Made by a program: the position numbers and the translations under genes
The notes under the pieces: model-generated
What the model was told of the DNA's origin: nothing
What the model saw: the letters and a program-made list of their open reading frames with translations, nothing else
The model's database searches: none
Shown: in pieces, positions 25,973 through 35,816 of the stretch
Position numbering within the stretch: position 1 is the stretch's first letter
How the letters are laid out: every line of letters begins with the position of its first letter
Origin: Actinomycetota bacterium
GTDB lineage: Bacteria; Actinomycetota; Thermoleophilia; Solirubrobacterales; 70-9
Assembly (NCBI GenBank): GCA_018268415.1
Contig: JAFDWO010000154.1
Location: forward strand, 23,913 to 87,912
Length of the DNA: 64,000 nt
Reading direction: 5' to 3'

Positions 25973-27613
25973 TTGAAAGACGACAGCGGAGAATTTGTCG
26001 GGTACTGCAATGAGTTGAGTGTTGCGGCTGGGGATCCGCTTCAGGTTCACGTGGCCACCGCGACCTCAGGGCAGGACTGTTGGGTTGACATCTACCGCGT
26101 TCGCGGCTGCGCAGATGCCCAAGACCTACCGGACTTGGAATTCATCGAGCGCGCCGGACCGGTACAGGTGTTGGCCTATCCACCGTCGGCAGCCGGTACT
26201 CGCTTGGGGCCGGGTGATGCCGACGTGGCGGGGTGTGGGTGGCCCGAGAGCACTGTGCAAGCCTCCATTCCCAGCACCTGGACCAGCGGGGTCTACCTGG
26301 CGCAGTTTACGTCCGCGAGTGATCCGACAAATCGACCTAGCTCAAGATATGGCCAAGACGCGCTGTTCATTGTCCGCCCAGCCGCTGGCAAGCCGAGCTC
26401 CAAAATCCTGGTGCAACTCGGCGTTGCGACCTGGAACGCGTACCATATTTGGCAGAATCGAAACCTCTATATCGGTGATATCGGTGATCCCACCGGAACG
26501 CATAGCGGCGGCCTTCGCGCCCATAAGGTGTCGTTTCATCGGCCGGCGGTCGGTCTGTCACCCAGGCAGAAAGTCAGCACCTTTCCGCCTACGGCGTACA
26601 TGTACACGCTCCCCTTCATTCAGTGGCTAAACGAAGAGAACCTGACTGTCGACTACTGCGCCGGGACGGACATCGATCGGGGTCTCGTAGACCTCGCTGA
26701 CTATCGCCTGCTGGTGACGATCGGTCACGACGAGTACTGGAGCAAGCGTCAGCGCGACGCGGTCGAGGGATTCGTCAGCCGAGGTGGAAATGCTGCGTTT
26801 CTCGGCGGTAACCTTGCCTATTGGCAAGTCCGGCTCGCTGAGGAGGGACGCGTAGTCGAATGCTATAAGCGTGCCATGGGGCACGAGTGGAGCGCGGGCT
26901 GGGCTCCGCCGCCACTTGATCCCCTCTATCGAGACCCGCATGCCTATCCCGGTCACGACAATTCAGAAGTAACTGTCGAGTATCACTCGCCGCCGTTGCA
27001 CCGGTCGCCCGTGACCCTTACCGGAGCCTCGATGAGAAACGATGAAGGTGCGCCCGCCGGAGAAGATGAAGGCGTCTACTGTGGTGCCGGCTGGTGGTGG
27101 GAGAATTTCGGGGGTCCCCCCCGTCCCGCGAAGGGCTTCACCGTCCTGTCCGCCGAGCACTGGGTCTTCGACGGCACGGGACTCTCAAGTGGGGACGTCT
27201 TCGGCGAAGACAAGAAGATCGTCGGATTTGAGGCGGACGGAATCGACGTCGAATTCTCAGCCGGAGTGCCCAGGCCGACGTTCCGGGATGGAGCGCCGAA
27301 CAACGTCGAGATCATTGCATTTGCGGATTGTTCAGACTGGTCCGAAATTGACTACAGCAAGAAACCGCCCGTTTTCGAGCCTGGCCGCAGGGCAAACGAT
27401 GCGACGCTAGGCGCCGTCGTAACGATGATCTCCTGGTCTAGCGGGCAGGGTCGGGTAGTCACCGCTCCAGTCACTGACTGGCCGCGAGCTCTGGTGGACC
27501 TCGTTGATTACACGGACATCTATTCCGGGTCGCGGCGCGTCGTTCCCGCATGTCCGGAGGCGAGGATGATCACCAAGAATATTCTCGTGCGGCTGGGCGA
27601 GCTTGAGGGCTGA
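25973..27613 (+). CDS. N,N-dimethylformamidase beta subunit-like protein
   Basis: 546 residues, TTG start after TTAGGAGCTAAGACC. The central TIGHDEYWSKRQRDAVEGFV followed by RGGNAAFLGGNLAYWQVR matches the C-terminal domain of the large subunit of dimethylformamidase (DMFA2_C). Upstream there is a beta-rich part (residues 1-130) that could be the immunoglobulin-like N-terminal domain of that family, then TWNAYHIWQNRNLYIGD. No signal peptide. It may hydrolyse an amide or N-methyl amide to release an amine for the aminotransferases. The small DmfA1 subunit is not seen nearby. Confidence 0.65.
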   Translation: MKDDSGEFVGYCNELSVAAGDPLQVHVATATSGQDCWVDIYRVRGCADAQDLPDLEFIERAGPVQVLAYPPSAAGTRLGPGDADVAGCGWPESTVQASIPSTWTSGVYLAQFTSASDPTNRPSSRYGQDALFIVRPAAGKPSSKILVQLGVATWNAYHIWQNRNLYIGDIGDPTGTHSGGLRAHKVSFHRPAVGLSPRQKVSTFPPTAYMYTLPFIQWLNEENLTVDYCAGTDIDRGLVDLADYRLLVTIGHDEYWSKRQRDAVEGFVSRGGNAAFLGGNLAYWQVRLAEEGRVVECYKRAMGHEWSAGWAPPPLDPLYRDPHAYPGHDNSEVTVEYHSPPLHRSPVTLTGASMRNDEGAPAGEDEGVYCGAGWWWENFGGPPRPAKGFTVLSAEHWVFDGTGLSSGDVFGEDKKIVGFEADGIDVEFSAGVPRPTFRDGAPNNVEIIAFADCSDWSEIDYSKKPPVFEPGRRANDATLGAVVTMISWSSGQGRVVTAPVTDWPRALVDLVDYTDIYSGSRRVVPACPEARMITKNILVRLGELEG

Positions 27614-28095
27614 GATCGAAATGCGTGTGGAGGAGAACTAGCCGGCCGCCCAGGCGCGGGTGGTAGGAGAAGGTTGTCCTCGCTCGTCGTCGGAATGGGG
27701 TTGACCGCCGTCGTGCGGCGTGAAAACGAGGAGCCCTCCAGAAGTGCTCCGTTCAAGGGCGCGGAACTCGAGGCTTTGGATTGCTCCCGAGATTTGGGGG
27801 CACAGGTGGGTTTGGGCCGGCATCTGACCGGCAGCAGATCCGGGGTGTCTCGATCGTTCTTCAAGGAGGTTGACCGGTAGACCAATGTGCGATAGCGTAG
27901 CGCCGGGTTCACGTATCTGGCTGGTCGATTAGCGATTGAGAGGGAAGAGGGTTTGAGTAACGGCATTTCGCGGTTCGGTGCACGCCTGAGACGATCAGGC
28001 GGAGAGCTCGGGCCGACGCTCGTAAAGTGCTTCAGGGTCCGACAAGGCGGAGGCCGGCCTCCGCAGCGGTCCGCCGAACCCCTCGGAGGCGGTCG
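27614..28095 (+). other. Intergenic region with operator B7 and sugar-ABC promoter
   Basis: 482 bases without a convincing gene. Operator AGGTTGACCGGTAGACCA lies at 27867-27884. Its TTGACC (27870-27875) is a -35 box, with TAGCGT (27893-27898) as -10 after 17 bases, the same layout as B4. The leader to the permease start at 28096 is then about 190 bases and is unusually long. I see no clear riboswitch in it. Confidence 0.6.
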
Positions 28096-29208
28096 ATGAC
28101 GGCCGAGGGGAAAGACGTCCTGACGCAGTCTGCGCACCCGGATTCGTCTTGGTCGGTCGCTGAGGGAGATGCCGGGCAGCTTGCGGCGCCGCCGGAGTCT
28201 CCCGTCTCGTCCTCCAAGGCGATACGGGCCGGCCTGGTGATAGTTCGCTTGGGGCCGGTGGTGATGCTCGTAGCCCTCGTAATCGTCATGGCGTTTCTCA
28301 CGCCGCTGTTCCTGACGGAACGCAACCTGACCAACATCGGCTTCCAGGTGTGCGCGATCGGCTGCCTTGCACTCGGTGAGGCGGTCGTGATCCTCACCCG
28401 GGGCATCGACATATCGGTGGGCTCGATCATCGGAATAGTCGTAGCGTCAAGCTCGGTCCTCTACCTCCACGGCTGGGACCCGATCTTTGTGATTCTCGCG
28501 GTGCTCGGAATCGGGATGTGCGTGGGGTTGGCGAATGGTGCGCTGTATGTGAAGGGCCGTCTTCCCCACCCGTTCATCGTCACCCTGGCAACGCTGGGTG
28601 TCGTGCGAGGTCTCGCCTTCCTGATCACCGGCGGGAACATCAAGCCCGGCCAGCCGGCCGCCTTGGAAACCCTTGGTAACGGCCAGGTCGGACCCATCCC
28701 TTATGCGGCGCTGTTGCTGGCCGGCTTGGCCATCGCAACCTGGGTCTTCACCAAACGGATGAAGTGGGGACGTTGGATCTACGCGATCGGAGGGAATCCT
28801 GAGGGTGCGAAGCGAGTCGGAATTCCGGTCGATGCCGTTCTGATCTCCGTCTACATCTTCTCGGGACTGCTTGCTGCTATCGCGGGTCTCATTACTGCGG
28901 GGCAGATCGGAGTGGGCGACGCAAACGCCGGAAATCTCTATGAACTTAATGCCATCGCCGCGGTGATGATCGGTGGCCTGAGCTACCTCGGCGGACGGGG
29001 CGGCGTGTCGAACGCGATCGTCGGAGCCCTCACCGTCACGGTAATCACCAACGGTCTCCAGCTCCTTTCGGTCAGCGGCTACTGGGTCGAGATCGTAACC
29101 GGGCTCGTGATCATCGCGGCGGTCGAGCTCAATGTCCTCCGTGAGCACATCGAGGACAGGTTCCGTCTCGTACAAGCAATGTCCGAGGCTGAGGGAGACC
29201 CGTCATGA
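28096..29208 (+). CDS. Ribose-type ABC transporter permease (RbsC family)
   Basis: 370 residues from the ATG at 28096, which has GGAGGCGG in front. About nine to ten hydrophobic segments. Typical blocks: LTRGIDISVGSIIGI, LPHPFIVTLATLGVVRGLAFL, YAIGGNPEGAKRVGIPV, and IAAVMIGGLSYLGGRGG. It forms the channel of a carbohydrate-uptake-type 2 importer with the next two genes. Confidence 0.93.
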   Translation: MTAEGKDVLTQSAHPDSSWSVAEGDAGQLAAPPESPVSSSKAIRAGLVIVRLGPVVMLVALVIVMAFLTPLFLTERNLTNIGFQVCAIGCLALGEAVVILTRGIDISVGSIIGIVVASSSVLYLHGWDPIFVILAVLGIGMCVGLANGALYVKGRLPHPFIVTLATLGVVRGLAFLITGGNIKPGQPAALETLGNGQVGPIPYAALLLAGLAIATWVFTKRMKWGRWIYAIGGNPEGAKRVGIPVDAVLISVYIFSGLLAAIAGLITAGQIGVGDANAGNLYELNAIAAVMIGGLSYLGGRGGVSNAIVGALTVTVITNGLQLLSVSGYWVEIVTGLVIIAAVELNVLREHIEDRFRLVQAMSEAEGDPS

Positions 29209-30014
29209 GCCAGGGAGCAGGTGGTCAGCACGTGAGCCTTCTGGAGGTTCGGGGCGCGACCAAACATTTCGGGGCAGTACTCGCGCTCGACAGAGTGGAT
29301 CTACGACTCGAGGCTGGTGAGGTTCTTGCACTCCTGGGGGACAACGGGGCGGGGAAGTCGACTCTTATCAAGGCCTTGAGCGGAGTCCACAAGCTCGACG
29401 CCGGCCAGATCGTGCTTGCGGGCGAAGAGGTCGTCATCAAAAGTCCTGCGGAAGCGCGGGCTGCCGGAATTGAGACCGTCTACCAGGACCTCGCCCTCTT
29501 CGACAACCTGAGCGCAACCGAGAATTTCTTCGCGGGCCGCGAGATGTCCAAGTTCAATTGGCTCCGGGGGTTCGCCTTCGTGCGCGACAGGCAGATGGAG
29601 CGTGAAGCAACCAATCTGCTCGACTCGCTCGAGGTGAAGCTGCGGATCGACAAGCGATCCGCCGTCGGACTCATGTCGGGAGGGCAACGACAGGCTGTCG
29701 CGGTCGCCAGGGCGGCCGCTTTCGCCTCTCGTATCGTCATCCTGGACGAGCCCACGGCTGCGCTCGGGGTTCGCGAGACGCGGAACGTTCTGGAGCTCAT
29801 CAAGAAGCTCGCCGGGAGAGGGATCGGGGTAATCCTGATCTCCCACAACTTGGAGGACGTGACTGCAGTGGCCGACCGAGCCATGGTGCTCCGCCAGGGC
29901 AAATTTATCGGAGAAGCTGAGGCCACAGGCGCGAACCACGAGGCGCTCGTCGGAATGATTGTCGGCGCAAGCCGCTACGCCGTTGCAGGTCGATCTGGAA
30001 CGGCGCCACAGTAA
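29205..30014 (+). CDS. Single-domain sugar ABC transporter ATPase (RbsA-like)
   Basis: 269 residues: Walker A GDNGAGKST, VYQDLALFDNLSATENFFAGRE, signature LMSGGQRQAV, Walker B IVILDEPTAAL, and switch His in ISHNLED. Classical RbsA has two nucleotide-binding domains in about 500 residues; this is a one-domain form, which probably works as a homodimer. The ATG overlaps the permease stop. Confidence 0.92.
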   Translation: MSQGAGGQHVSLLEVRGATKHFGAVLALDRVDLRLEAGEVLALLGDNGAGKSTLIKALSGVHKLDAGQIVLAGEEVVIKSPAEARAAGIETVYQDLALFDNLSATENFFAGREMSKFNWLRGFAFVRDRQMEREATNLLDSLEVKLRIDKRSAVGLMSGGQRQAVAVARAAAFASRIVILDEPTAALGVRETRNVLELIKKLAGRGIGVILISHNLEDVTAVADRAMVLRQGKFIGEAEATGANHEALVGMIVGASRYAVAGRSGTAPQ

Positions 30015-30046
30015 CGGGTCACCAACGTAAAGGAGCTAAACACTCG

Positions 30047-31066
30047 ATGAGAACACTCCCGAAGGCCGGCGCAGGTGCCGTCCTGTGCAGTCTCGCCATC
30101 GTGCTCGGGGTTCTGCTGTTGACGGGCTGTGGAGGATCCGGCAGTAGTAGTAGCGGCAGCAACGCCGGTTCGTCAGGTACCGAAAGCGCCGGCGCCGATG
30201 GAAACGAATACACGATCGGTTTTGTTCAGCCAGGACCGGACGCGCCATTTTGGGTCGAAACCAGAGAAGGCGCGGAAGAAGCCAAACTCAGCGAGGCGAC
30301 GGTCTCCTATGGCAGCGGCACCCACTCCGAGAACGTCACGGAATGGATTCCAGTGATCGAAAACCTGATTACCCAGGAAGTTGATGCAATGGTCGTTCCT
30401 GGCGTCGAACAGATCATTCCGGCACTAAAGAAAGTGCAGGCCGCCGACATCCCGATCATCTTCTACGCCGATGGGATTCCTGGGAGTGACCTGGCGACGT
30501 CGACGGTCAATACCGACTCCGTGAAGAGTGGGGAATTGGCCGGTGAGTACATCAAGGAACAGACGAATGGAGGCGAAGGCTCCCTCGCGATCATTCGGTA
30601 TCCGAAGGGGGAGTACCCGCTGATCGATGAACGTGTCGAAGGCGTCGAAAATGGCCTCAAAGGTACGAAGATGGCAAGCGAAATCGAATATTCGGATGTC
30701 GGGTGTGAAGAGGCCCCGGCCATGCACGCAACCCAGAACATCTTGACGAAGAACCCCGAAATCTCCGCGATCTTCGGGGAGTGCGGTGCCCCCATTCTCG
30801 GGGCGCAGCAGGCGATCAAGCAGGCCAACGTACCGCCCGGTCAGATCGTGACCGCTGCGATCGACGGGTCTGAACCGGAGATCGAAGCGATTATCGCGGG
30901 TGAACAGGGCGCCACCGTCGCTCAATACCCTCACAAAATGGGTCGTATGGCAGTCGAAACCGCCGAAAAGGTGTTGAAAGGCGAATCGGTGCCGTCCTTC
31001 ATACCGACGGGCAGCTTGTTGATTACGAAAGAGAACGCCAAGGAAGCACTACACGAGAAGCGCTAG
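30047..31066 (+). CDS. Sugar-type ABC transporter substrate-binding lipoprotein
   Basis: 339 residues with a lipoprotein signal (LTGCGGSG) and a Ser-rich linker, then a periplasmic binding protein type 1 domain: YTIGFVQPGPDAPFWVE, VDAMVVPGVEQIIPALKKVQAADIPIIFYADG, and AIFGECGAPILGAQQAIKQA. This family binds ribose, other sugars, polyols or autoinducer-2. AAAGGAG precedes the ATG. Completes the importer with the permease and ATPase. Confidence 0.92.
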   Translation: MRTLPKAGAGAVLCSLAIVLGVLLLTGCGGSGSSSSGSNAGSSGTESAGADGNEYTIGFVQPGPDAPFWVETREGAEEAKLSEATVSYGSGTHSENVTEWIPVIENLITQEVDAMVVPGVEQIIPALKKVQAADIPIIFYADGIPGSDLATSTVNTDSVKSGELAGEYIKEQTNGGEGSLAIIRYPKGEYPLIDERVEGVENGLKGTKMASEIEYSDVGCEEAPAMHATQNILTKNPEISAIFGECGAPILGAQQAIKQANVPPGQIVTAAIDGSEPEIEAIIAGEQGATVAQYPHKMGRMAVETAEKVLKGESVPSFIPTGSLLITKENAKEALHEKR

Positions 31067-31171
31067 CCGAAGATCGGACCGGAGGCACGGGGCGGGGCCT
31101 CGTCTCGTCTCGTGCCCACGGCAATCTGCTCTTAGGCCGCTCCTTGCGGAAACGACGGAGGGTGATCACGC

Positions 31172-32761
31172 GTGAAAGGCAAAGTCGATGCGGCACGCTA
31201 CGAGGAGTTGCGGTCCGGCCACCGGTGGGAGGTGCCGGCGAGTTACAACCTCGCCGCCGACATCTGCGATCGCCACCCGGCCGACGCCCTGGCTCTGATC
31301 CACGAGCATCACGACGGGACCGTCCGCGACGTCCACTGGGGGGAGGTGCAGGCGCTCTCCAATCAGGCGGCCAACCTGCTCGGGGGGTTAGGCGTCGAGC
31401 GGGGCGATCGCGTCGCGGTGGTCCTGCCGCCGACCCCGGAGACCGCCGCGATCTTCTTCGGCACCTGGAAGCTCGGTGCGATCCTGCTCTCGATGTCGGT
31501 CCTCTACGGCGACGAGGGGATCGCTCATCGCGTCGGTGACTCCGAACCGAAGGTTCTGGTCACCGACGCCGCCAATGCCGGCCGCTTCGCCGGGCTCGAG
31601 GGACCGCGGCTGGTCGTCCTCGAGCCGGCCCTGCTGAGCGCCGAGTCCGATCGCGCGGAGACCGCGATGACGTCTGCCGACGACCCGGCCCAGCTCTATT
31701 ACACCTCCGGCACCACGGGCCTTGCCAAGGGCATCGTCCATGCCCACCGCTACATCCTCGCCCACAACGAGTTCGAGCTCTGTCATGAAGTGCAACCGGG
31801 TGAGCGCTTCCATGGGATGGGGGAGTGGGCCTGGGCTGCGGGGATCGTGCCCCTCCTTGGTCCCTGGCGGCTGGGCGCGACCCAGCTCGTCCTTCAGCGC
31901 GAGGGCGGTTTCGACCCCCACCGCCAGCTCGACTTCCTCTCCCGCCATGAGGCCTCCAACGTCTTCGCCACGCCCACGGCGATCCGCTCGATGATGGGCA
32001 TCGCCGACGCGCGGGAGCGTTATCCGCAGCGGTTTCGGATCGTCTGCAGCGCCGGTGAGCCTCTCAACCCCGAGGCGATCCGCTGGTTCCGGGATCAGTA
32101 CGACGTAACCGTTCTCGACTACTACGGCCTCACCGAGTCCTACCCCCTGTGCGGCAACTTCCCGTGGATGGAGGTGAGGGAGGGCTCGATGGGTAAACCG
32201 CTGCCCGGGTGGGAGGTCGCGATCCTCGACGAGGACGAGAAGCCGGTGGCCCAGGGGGACCGCGGCGAGATCTGCCTCCGCGCCCGCTCCAACCCGAGTT
32301 ACCCGCTCGGCTACTGGCGCCAGCGCCAGGCATCGGAGGAGACCTTCGGCGGCGAGTGGTTCCACTCCAAGGATGCCGCCCGCATGGACGAGGACGGATA
32401 TGTCTGGTACGAGGGGCGCGCCGACGACGTGATCATCGCCGCCGGCTATCGGATCGGCCCCTTCGAGGTCGAGTCGGTCTGCCTCGAGCATCCGGCCGTG
32501 GCCGAGGCGGCGGCGGTCGCCTCCCCCGACGAGCGTCGCGGGTCGGTTGTGAAGGCCTTCGTCGTCCTTGTCGCCGGCCAGGAGCCTTCGGAGGAGCTCG
32601 CGGGCGAGATCAAGGCCTTCGTCCGCGATCGTCTCTCGGCCTACGCATACCCGCGGCGGATCGAGTTCGTCGATGACCTGCCAAAGACCCTGACCGGGAA
32701 GATTCGGCGGATCGAGCTGCGCCGGCGCGAGGAGGAGCGCCATCGGGAGGAGGTTGCGTGA
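31172..32761 (+). CDS. AMP-dependent acyl-CoA synthetase, acetyl/medium-chain type
   Basis: 529 residues, GTG start preceded by GGAGGGTGATCACGC. ANL superfamily motifs: [12 protein letters not shown] (A3), the [12 protein letters not shown] and [13 protein letters not shown] segments (A5), [30 protein letters not shown] (A7-A8) and [11 protein letters not shown] (A10 lysine). The opening of the protein and [12 protein letters not shown] resemble AcsM/Acs-type ligases. Substrate is unknown. The stop overlaps the start of the next ligase. Confidence 0.9.
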   Translation: MKGKVDAARYEELRSGHRWEVPASYNLAADICDRHPADALALIHEHHDGTVRDVHWGEVQALSNQAANLLGGLGVERGDRVAVVLPPTPETAAIFFGTWKLGAILLSMSVLYGDEGIAHRVGDSEPKVLVTDAANAGRFAGLEGPRLVVLEPALLSAESDRAETAMTSADDPAQLYYTSGTTGLAKGIVHAHRYILAHNEFELCHEVQPGERFHGMGEWAWAAGIVPLLGPWRLGATQLVLQREGGFDPHRQLDFLSRHEASNVFATPTAIRSMMGIADARERYPQRFRIVCSAGEPLNPEAIRWFRDQYDVTVLDYYGLTESYPLCGNFPWMEVREGSMGKPLPGWEVAILDEDEKPVAQGDRGEICLRARSNPSYPLGYWRQRQASEETFGGEWFHSKDAARMDEDGYVWYEGRADDVIIAAGYRIGPFEVESVCLEHPAVAEAAAVASPDERRGSVVKAFVVLVAGQEPSEELAGEIKAFVRDRLSAYAYPRRIEFVDDLPKTLTGKIRRIELRRREEERHREEVA

Positions 32762-34392
32762 CCGGCGTGGCTTCGGTCAGGCGCCGCTCCTACGCGAGCG
32801 GGGGCTCCGGCGCCCCGCTGCTCGGCGAGACGATCGGCGAGAACCTGCGGGCAACGGCCATGCGATGGGCCGAACGGCCCGCGCTGACCAGCTGTGAGCA
32901 GGGCATCCGCTGGTCCTACCGGGAACTCGACGAACGTGTCGACCAACTCGCGACCGGTCTGCTCGCCGAGGGGCTCGAGAAGGGTGACCGCGTCGGCCTC
33001 TGGGCGCCAAACCGCGCCGAGTGGACGCTGGTCCAGTACGCGAGCGCCCGGGTGGGGGCGATCCTCGTCAACCTCAACCCCGCCTATCGCACGCACGAGC
33101 TCGCCTACGCGCTGCGCCAGTCCGGCTTGAAGCTCCTGATCGCCGCGCCCGAGTTCAAGGGAAGCGACTACCGCGCGATGGCGGCGGCCGTCTCCACCGA
33201 TTGCCCGGCCTTGGAGTCGACGATCTTCCTCGGCGACCGTGAGTGGGATGCGCTCGCCGAAGCCGACCCGGATGCGGACGCCCTCAACGAACGCGCGGCC
33301 GCGCTCTCCTTCGACGACCCGATCAACATCCAGTACACCTCCGGCACCACGGGCGCGCCGAAGGGCGCGACGCTCAGCCACCACAACATCCTCAACAACG
33401 CCTACCTCTGCGGCGCCCTGCTCGGTTACACCGAGCGGGACTCGGTCTGCATCCCGGTCCCGTTCTACCACTGCTTCGGCATGGTGATGGGCAACCTCGC
33501 CGCCACGGCCCGCGGGGCCTGCATGGTGATCCCGGCGCCGTCCTTCGAGGCCGAGGCGACGCTCGGGGCGGTCCAGTCGGAGCGCTGTACCTCTCTTTAC
33601 GGGGTGCCGACGATGTTCATTGCCGAGCTCGAGCATCCGCGCTTCTCCGACTTCGACCTGCGGACCCTGCGGACCGGGATCATGGCCGGCTCGCCCTGCC
33701 CGATCGAGGTGATGCGGCGCGTCGTCGACGAGATGCACATGCCCGAGGTCTCGATCGCCTACGGGATGACCGAGACCTCGCCGGTCTCCACCCAGACCCG
33801 CCGCGACGACGAGCTGGAGCTGCGCGTCGGCACGGTCGGGCGAGCGGTCGACCACGTCGAGGTGAAGATCGTCGACCCGGAGGCCGGGCTGACCGTCCCG
33901 CGCGGGGAGGCGGGCGAGCTCTGCACCCGCGGCTACAGCGTCATGCTCGGCTACTGGGAGGACCCCGACCGCACCGCCGAGGCGATCGACGCCGCCGGCT
34001 GGATGCATACCGGGGACCTCGCGACGATGGACGAGGACGGTTACTGCCGCATCGTGGGGCGGATCAAGGACATGGTGATCCGCGGTGGTGAGAACGTCTA
34101 TCCGCGCGAGGTCGAGGAGTTCCTCTACGCACATCCGGACATCGTCGACGCGCAGATCGTCGGGGTCCCGGACTCTCGCTACGGCGAGGAGCTCTGCGCC
34201 TGGGTGCGCCTCCGCGATGGCGCCTCGCTCGGCGAGGAGGAGGTGCGCGAGCACTGTCGCGGCAGCCTTGCCCACTTCAAGGTGCCGCGCTACGTCATCT
34301 TCGTCGACGAGTTCCCGCTGACCGTGACCGGCAAGGTCCAGAAGTTCAAGATGCGGGAGGAGTCGATTCGCAGGCTCGGTCTAGATCCGTAG
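32758..34392 (+). CDS. AMP-dependent fatty acyl-CoA ligase
   Basis: 544 residues, GTG start within an overlap with the preceding gene. Motifs: [18 protein letters not shown] (A3), [14 protein letters not shown] (A5), [37 protein letters not shown] (A7-A8) and [12 protein letters not shown] (A10 lysine). This resembles FadD-type AMP-binding ligases that activate fatty acids. Two ligases of different subfamilies in one operon suggest activation of two acids or of one acid by two enzymes. Confidence 0.92.
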   Translation: MTGVASVRRRSYASGGSGAPLLGETIGENLRATAMRWAERPALTSCEQGIRWSYRELDERVDQLATGLLAEGLEKGDRVGLWAPNRAEWTLVQYASARVGAILVNLNPAYRTHELAYALRQSGLKLLIAAPEFKGSDYRAMAAAVSTDCPALESTIFLGDREWDALAEADPDADALNERAAALSFDDPINIQYTSGTTGAPKGATLSHHNILNNAYLCGALLGYTERDSVCIPVPFYHCFGMVMGNLAATARGACMVIPAPSFEAEATLGAVQSERCTSLYGVPTMFIAELEHPRFSDFDLRTLRTGIMAGSPCPIEVMRRVVDEMHMPEVSIAYGMTETSPVSTQTRRDDELELRVGTVGRAVDHVEVKIVDPEAGLTVPRGEAGELCTRGYSVMLGYWEDPDRTAEAIDAAGWMHTGDLATMDEDGYCRIVGRIKDMVIRGGENVYPREVEEFLYAHPDIVDAQIVGVPDSRYGEELCAWVRLRDGASLGEEEVREHCRGSLAHFKVPRYVIFVDEFPLTVTGKVQKFKMREESIRRLGLDP

Positions 34393-34427
34393 TGGATCGT
34401 GCTTGCTTACAGACTAGACGGACAGGT

Positions 34428-34469
34428 GCCGCCCCGCGCTCGTGGTCGGTTCGCTGAGCGCGGGGCGGC
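34428..34469. terminator. Hairpin terminator between convergent genes
   Basis: A perfect 14-bp stem (GCCGCCCCGCGCTC and its complement) around a 14-base loop lies between the ends of the acyl-CoA ligase and the DegT aminotransferase genes. No T tract, as is usual in high-GC actinobacteria. It also marks the left edge of the imported-looking island. Confidence 0.75.
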
Positions 34470-34475
34470 GGTAGG

Positions 34476-35816
34476 TCAGAGGGCAGCGTCGGGTACCGGT
34501 GGCGTCTCGGCCACTGGTTCGTAGTCGGCGGTCATGACGTGGCCGATGTGGTGGACGACCTTCGCCACGGCATCCACGTACTGATGCATCAGACTTGGGT
34601 CTTGTACGTGCAGGGGTGTGCGCACGTTGCACAGGTTCAGGGACTCATCCAAGAGGCGCGAGGCTTCGGGGAAGATCTGGCGGTCCCACGGCTTGAGGGA
34701 CGGCGCCGGGCGGCCGGGCCTCCACGGCGCGGGCGTGTGGAGGCGGAACGCCGGTTGCGCCGGAACGGGGCGGCGCTGCCAGGTACCCGCAACGATCCCT
34801 TCGGCGGACAGGGCGTAGATCAGTCGGTCTCGCAGCTCGGCGGGCTGACCAGTCCACCCGAAGTAGGCGGGATCGAAGCGCACGCGATACCAGCAGTAGA
34901 CGCTTTCGCGTCCTTCGGGGATGGCCGGAGGTTGGAGGCCGGGAATCTGCGATAGCCCGGCATCGAGGATCTTGGCGTTCGCTTGCGCCGTGCGGTTGTG
35001 GTCGTCCAGGTGCGGGAGCCGCGCCCGGACGAAGGCGGCGGTCAGCTCGGGCATTCGGTAGTTCCAGCCGGTGCCATGCCCCCAGAACGCGCGTGTATGA
35101 CCGGGGCCGAGCGGCGGGGTGTCCTCCCCGAACACGGCCAGTCGGCGCGCGGCGATCAGCGCCTCTTCGTTGTCCGTGACGAAGAGGCCGCCCTCACCGC
35201 CCGACAGGTTCTTCGCGCCGTTGACGCTTGAGCCCGACGCGAAGCCGAACGTTCCGGCCTTGTGGCCGTCGTAGGTTGCGCCGTGAGCTTGCGCGAAGTC
35301 CTCGATCAGCGCGAGGTCATGGCGGGCCGCCATCGCGGTGAAGGCGTCCATGTCCGCCATGAGGCCGCCGATGTGCACGGGCATGATGGCCTTGGTTCGG
35401 TGTGAGACGAGCCGTTCGGCAAGCGCTGGGTCGAGGGTGTACGTGCGCGGGTCGATATCGCAGAACACCGGCGTGGCCCCTGCGTGCAGGACCGCGTGGG
35501 CGCTCGCCCCCATGGTGTACGCGGGGACGATCACCTCATCCCCCGGGCCGACGCCCGAGGCGACGATGGCGCAATGCAGGGCCGCCGTACCGCTGTTGAC
35601 TGTGTGGCAGTAGCGCACGCCGCAGTATTCGGCGTACTCCTCCTGCAAAGCGCGGACCTGCGGGCCGCTGTCGCTCCAGACGTCGCGGCTGTCCAGCACG
35701 GCGAGGATCGCGGCACGATCGGTGGCGCGGATGTCCGGCCAGGTCTGATGCAACCCAGGGGCGATGACGGGATCTCCTCCCGCGATGGCCAAGGCGGAGT
35801 GGTCAGCGTGCGTCAT
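34476..35816 (-). CDS. DegT/DnrJ/EryC1 family aminotransferase
   Basis: 446 residues, a PLP-dependent aminotransferase for keto-sugars or keto-cyclitols: VNSGTAALHCAIVASGVGPGDEVIVPAYTMGAS, FCDIDPRTYTLDP, LALIEDFAQAHGATYDG, and the PLP lysine in NGAKNLSGGEGG. Its start overlaps the acetyltransferase stop by 14 bases. With the cyclase upstream in the same operon, a keto-cyclitol such as an inosose or valiolone derivative is the likely acceptor (StsC/BtrS/ValM-like reactions). The 40-residue tail is rich in Pro. Confidence 0.88.
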   Translation of the reverse strand: MTHADHSALAIAGGDPVIAPGLHQTWPDIRATDRAAILAVLDSRDVWSDSGPQVRALQEEYAEYCGVRYCHTVNSGTAALHCAIVASGVGPGDEVIVPAYTMGASAHAVLHAGATPVFCDIDPRTYTLDPALAERLVSHRTKAIMPVHIGGLMADMDAFTAMAARHDLALIEDFAQAHGATYDGHKAGTFGFASGSSVNGAKNLSGGEGGLFVTDNEEALIAARRLAVFGEDTPPLGPGHTRAFWGHGTGWNYRMPELTAAFVRARLPHLDDHNRTAQANAKILDAGLSQIPGLQPPAIPEGRESVYCWYRVRFDPAYFGWTGQPAELRDRLIYALSAEGIVAGTWQRRPVPAQPAFRLHTPAPWRPGRPAPSLKPWDRQIFPEASRLLDESLNLCNVRTPLHVQDPSLMHQYVDAVAKVVHHIGHVMTADYEPVAETPPVPDAAL

